Notes under the pieces: model-generated | The model's database searches: none | What the model was told of the DNA's origin: nothing | Seen by the model: the letters and a program-made list of their open reading frames with translations, nothing else | Shown here: in pieces, positions 6,332 to 6,440 of the stretch | Layout of the letters: the number at the start of each line of letters is the position of its first letter | Position numbering within the stretch: position 1 is the stretch's first letter | Translations under genes and position numbers: made by a program | Source of the DNA: an uncultured bacterium | GTDB lineage: Bacteria; Auribacterota; Tritonobacteria; UBA1439 | Direction of reading: 5' to 3' | Assembly (NCBI GenBank): GCA_937858775.1 | Contig: CALLYX010000371.1 | Location: forward strand, 1 to 6,440 | Length of the DNA stretch: 6,440 bases

Positions 6332-6440
6332 ATGGATATCCCGACCATCCTGCTCATTGCCGTGGGACTCGCCATGGACGCCTTCGCCGTATCCATCTCG
6401 TGCGGCATCTCCATGGTGAAGCTGAGGTTCCGCTCCGCCC
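6332..6440 (+). CDS. mntP: Manganese efflux pump MntP (YebN family), N-terminal part
   Basis: The first 36 codons are visible before the window ends. The start MDIPTILLIAVGLAMDAFAV is the first membrane helix of MntP/YebN (formerly DUF204), with the family hallmark GLAMDAFAVSI; Asp16 falls at the same position as the conserved Asp16 of E. coli MntP. The next residues (CGISMVKLRFRSA) lead into the first loop, as in homologues. MntP exports Mn2+ across the inner membrane to relieve manganese excess. The ATG at 6332 fits the family N-terminus; an in-frame GTG at 6305 would add nine uncharacteristic residues. The ribosome site is weak (AGGT, 5 nt upstream) and may be hidden in a stem. The gene is divergent from groESL, sharing a 307-bp intergenic region. 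Confidence 0.9.
   Translation, partial: MDIPTILLIAVGLAMDAFAVSISCGISMVKLRFRSA

Noticed and set aside
6232..6414. 60-codon minus-strand frame at the right end
   Set aside because: It is the reverse of the mntP start and leader. Its Met-rich beginning comes from the CAT/GGC repeats of the mntP coding strand.

Overview
The window is bacterial, GC-rich in its genes and tightly packed. Five genes lie wholly inside it on the minus strand, a sixth minus-strand gene runs off the left edge, and a seventh gene starts on the plus strand and runs off the right edge. The GroEL/GroES sequences, the HrcA-type CIRCE operator and the short omega-like protein suggest a Gram-negative-type lineage of the PVC/Omnitrophota kind (Kiritimatiellota, Verrucomicrobiota and Omnitrophota are all possible). 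This placement is an impression from protein style, not a tree.

Layout, read in the direction of transcription. From right to left on the minus strand: a CIRCE operator inside a likely promoter (about 6049-6086), groES (6024-5737), groEL (5706-4057) and a very stable hairpin that probably ends the chaperonin transcript (4036-4002). About 480 bp without a credible gene follow, rich in GC hairpins and holding a likely extended -10 promoter (3669-3661). Next comes a four-gene cluster: rpoZ-like omega (3579-3367), an ABC ATPase (3272-2334), an ABC-2 permease (2210-1467) and a GldG-family auxiliary protein (1394 to beyond position 1). To the right of the CIRCE, an AT-rich divergent region leads to the plus-strand start of mntP (6332 onward), the MntP/YebN manganese efflux pump.

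Function. GroES/GroEL form the protein-folding chamber, very probably repressed by HrcA. The ATPase, permease and GldG-like protein make up a complete GldA/GldF/GldG-type ABC-2 exporter, whose substrate cannot be read from sequence. The omega gene sits at the head of this transporter cluster rather than beside gmk or coaBC.

The most interesting non-coding signals are two. A related GCGTCCG hairpin occurs in each of the three gaps of the rpoZ-ABC cluster. The mntP leader has competing stems, one of which covers the only Shine-Dalgarno-like bases, and it shows no recognisable yybP-ykoY manganese riboswitch core. I saw no tRNA, rRNA, CRISPR array, insertion sequence or phage gene. Most of the window is ordinary housekeeping DNA.
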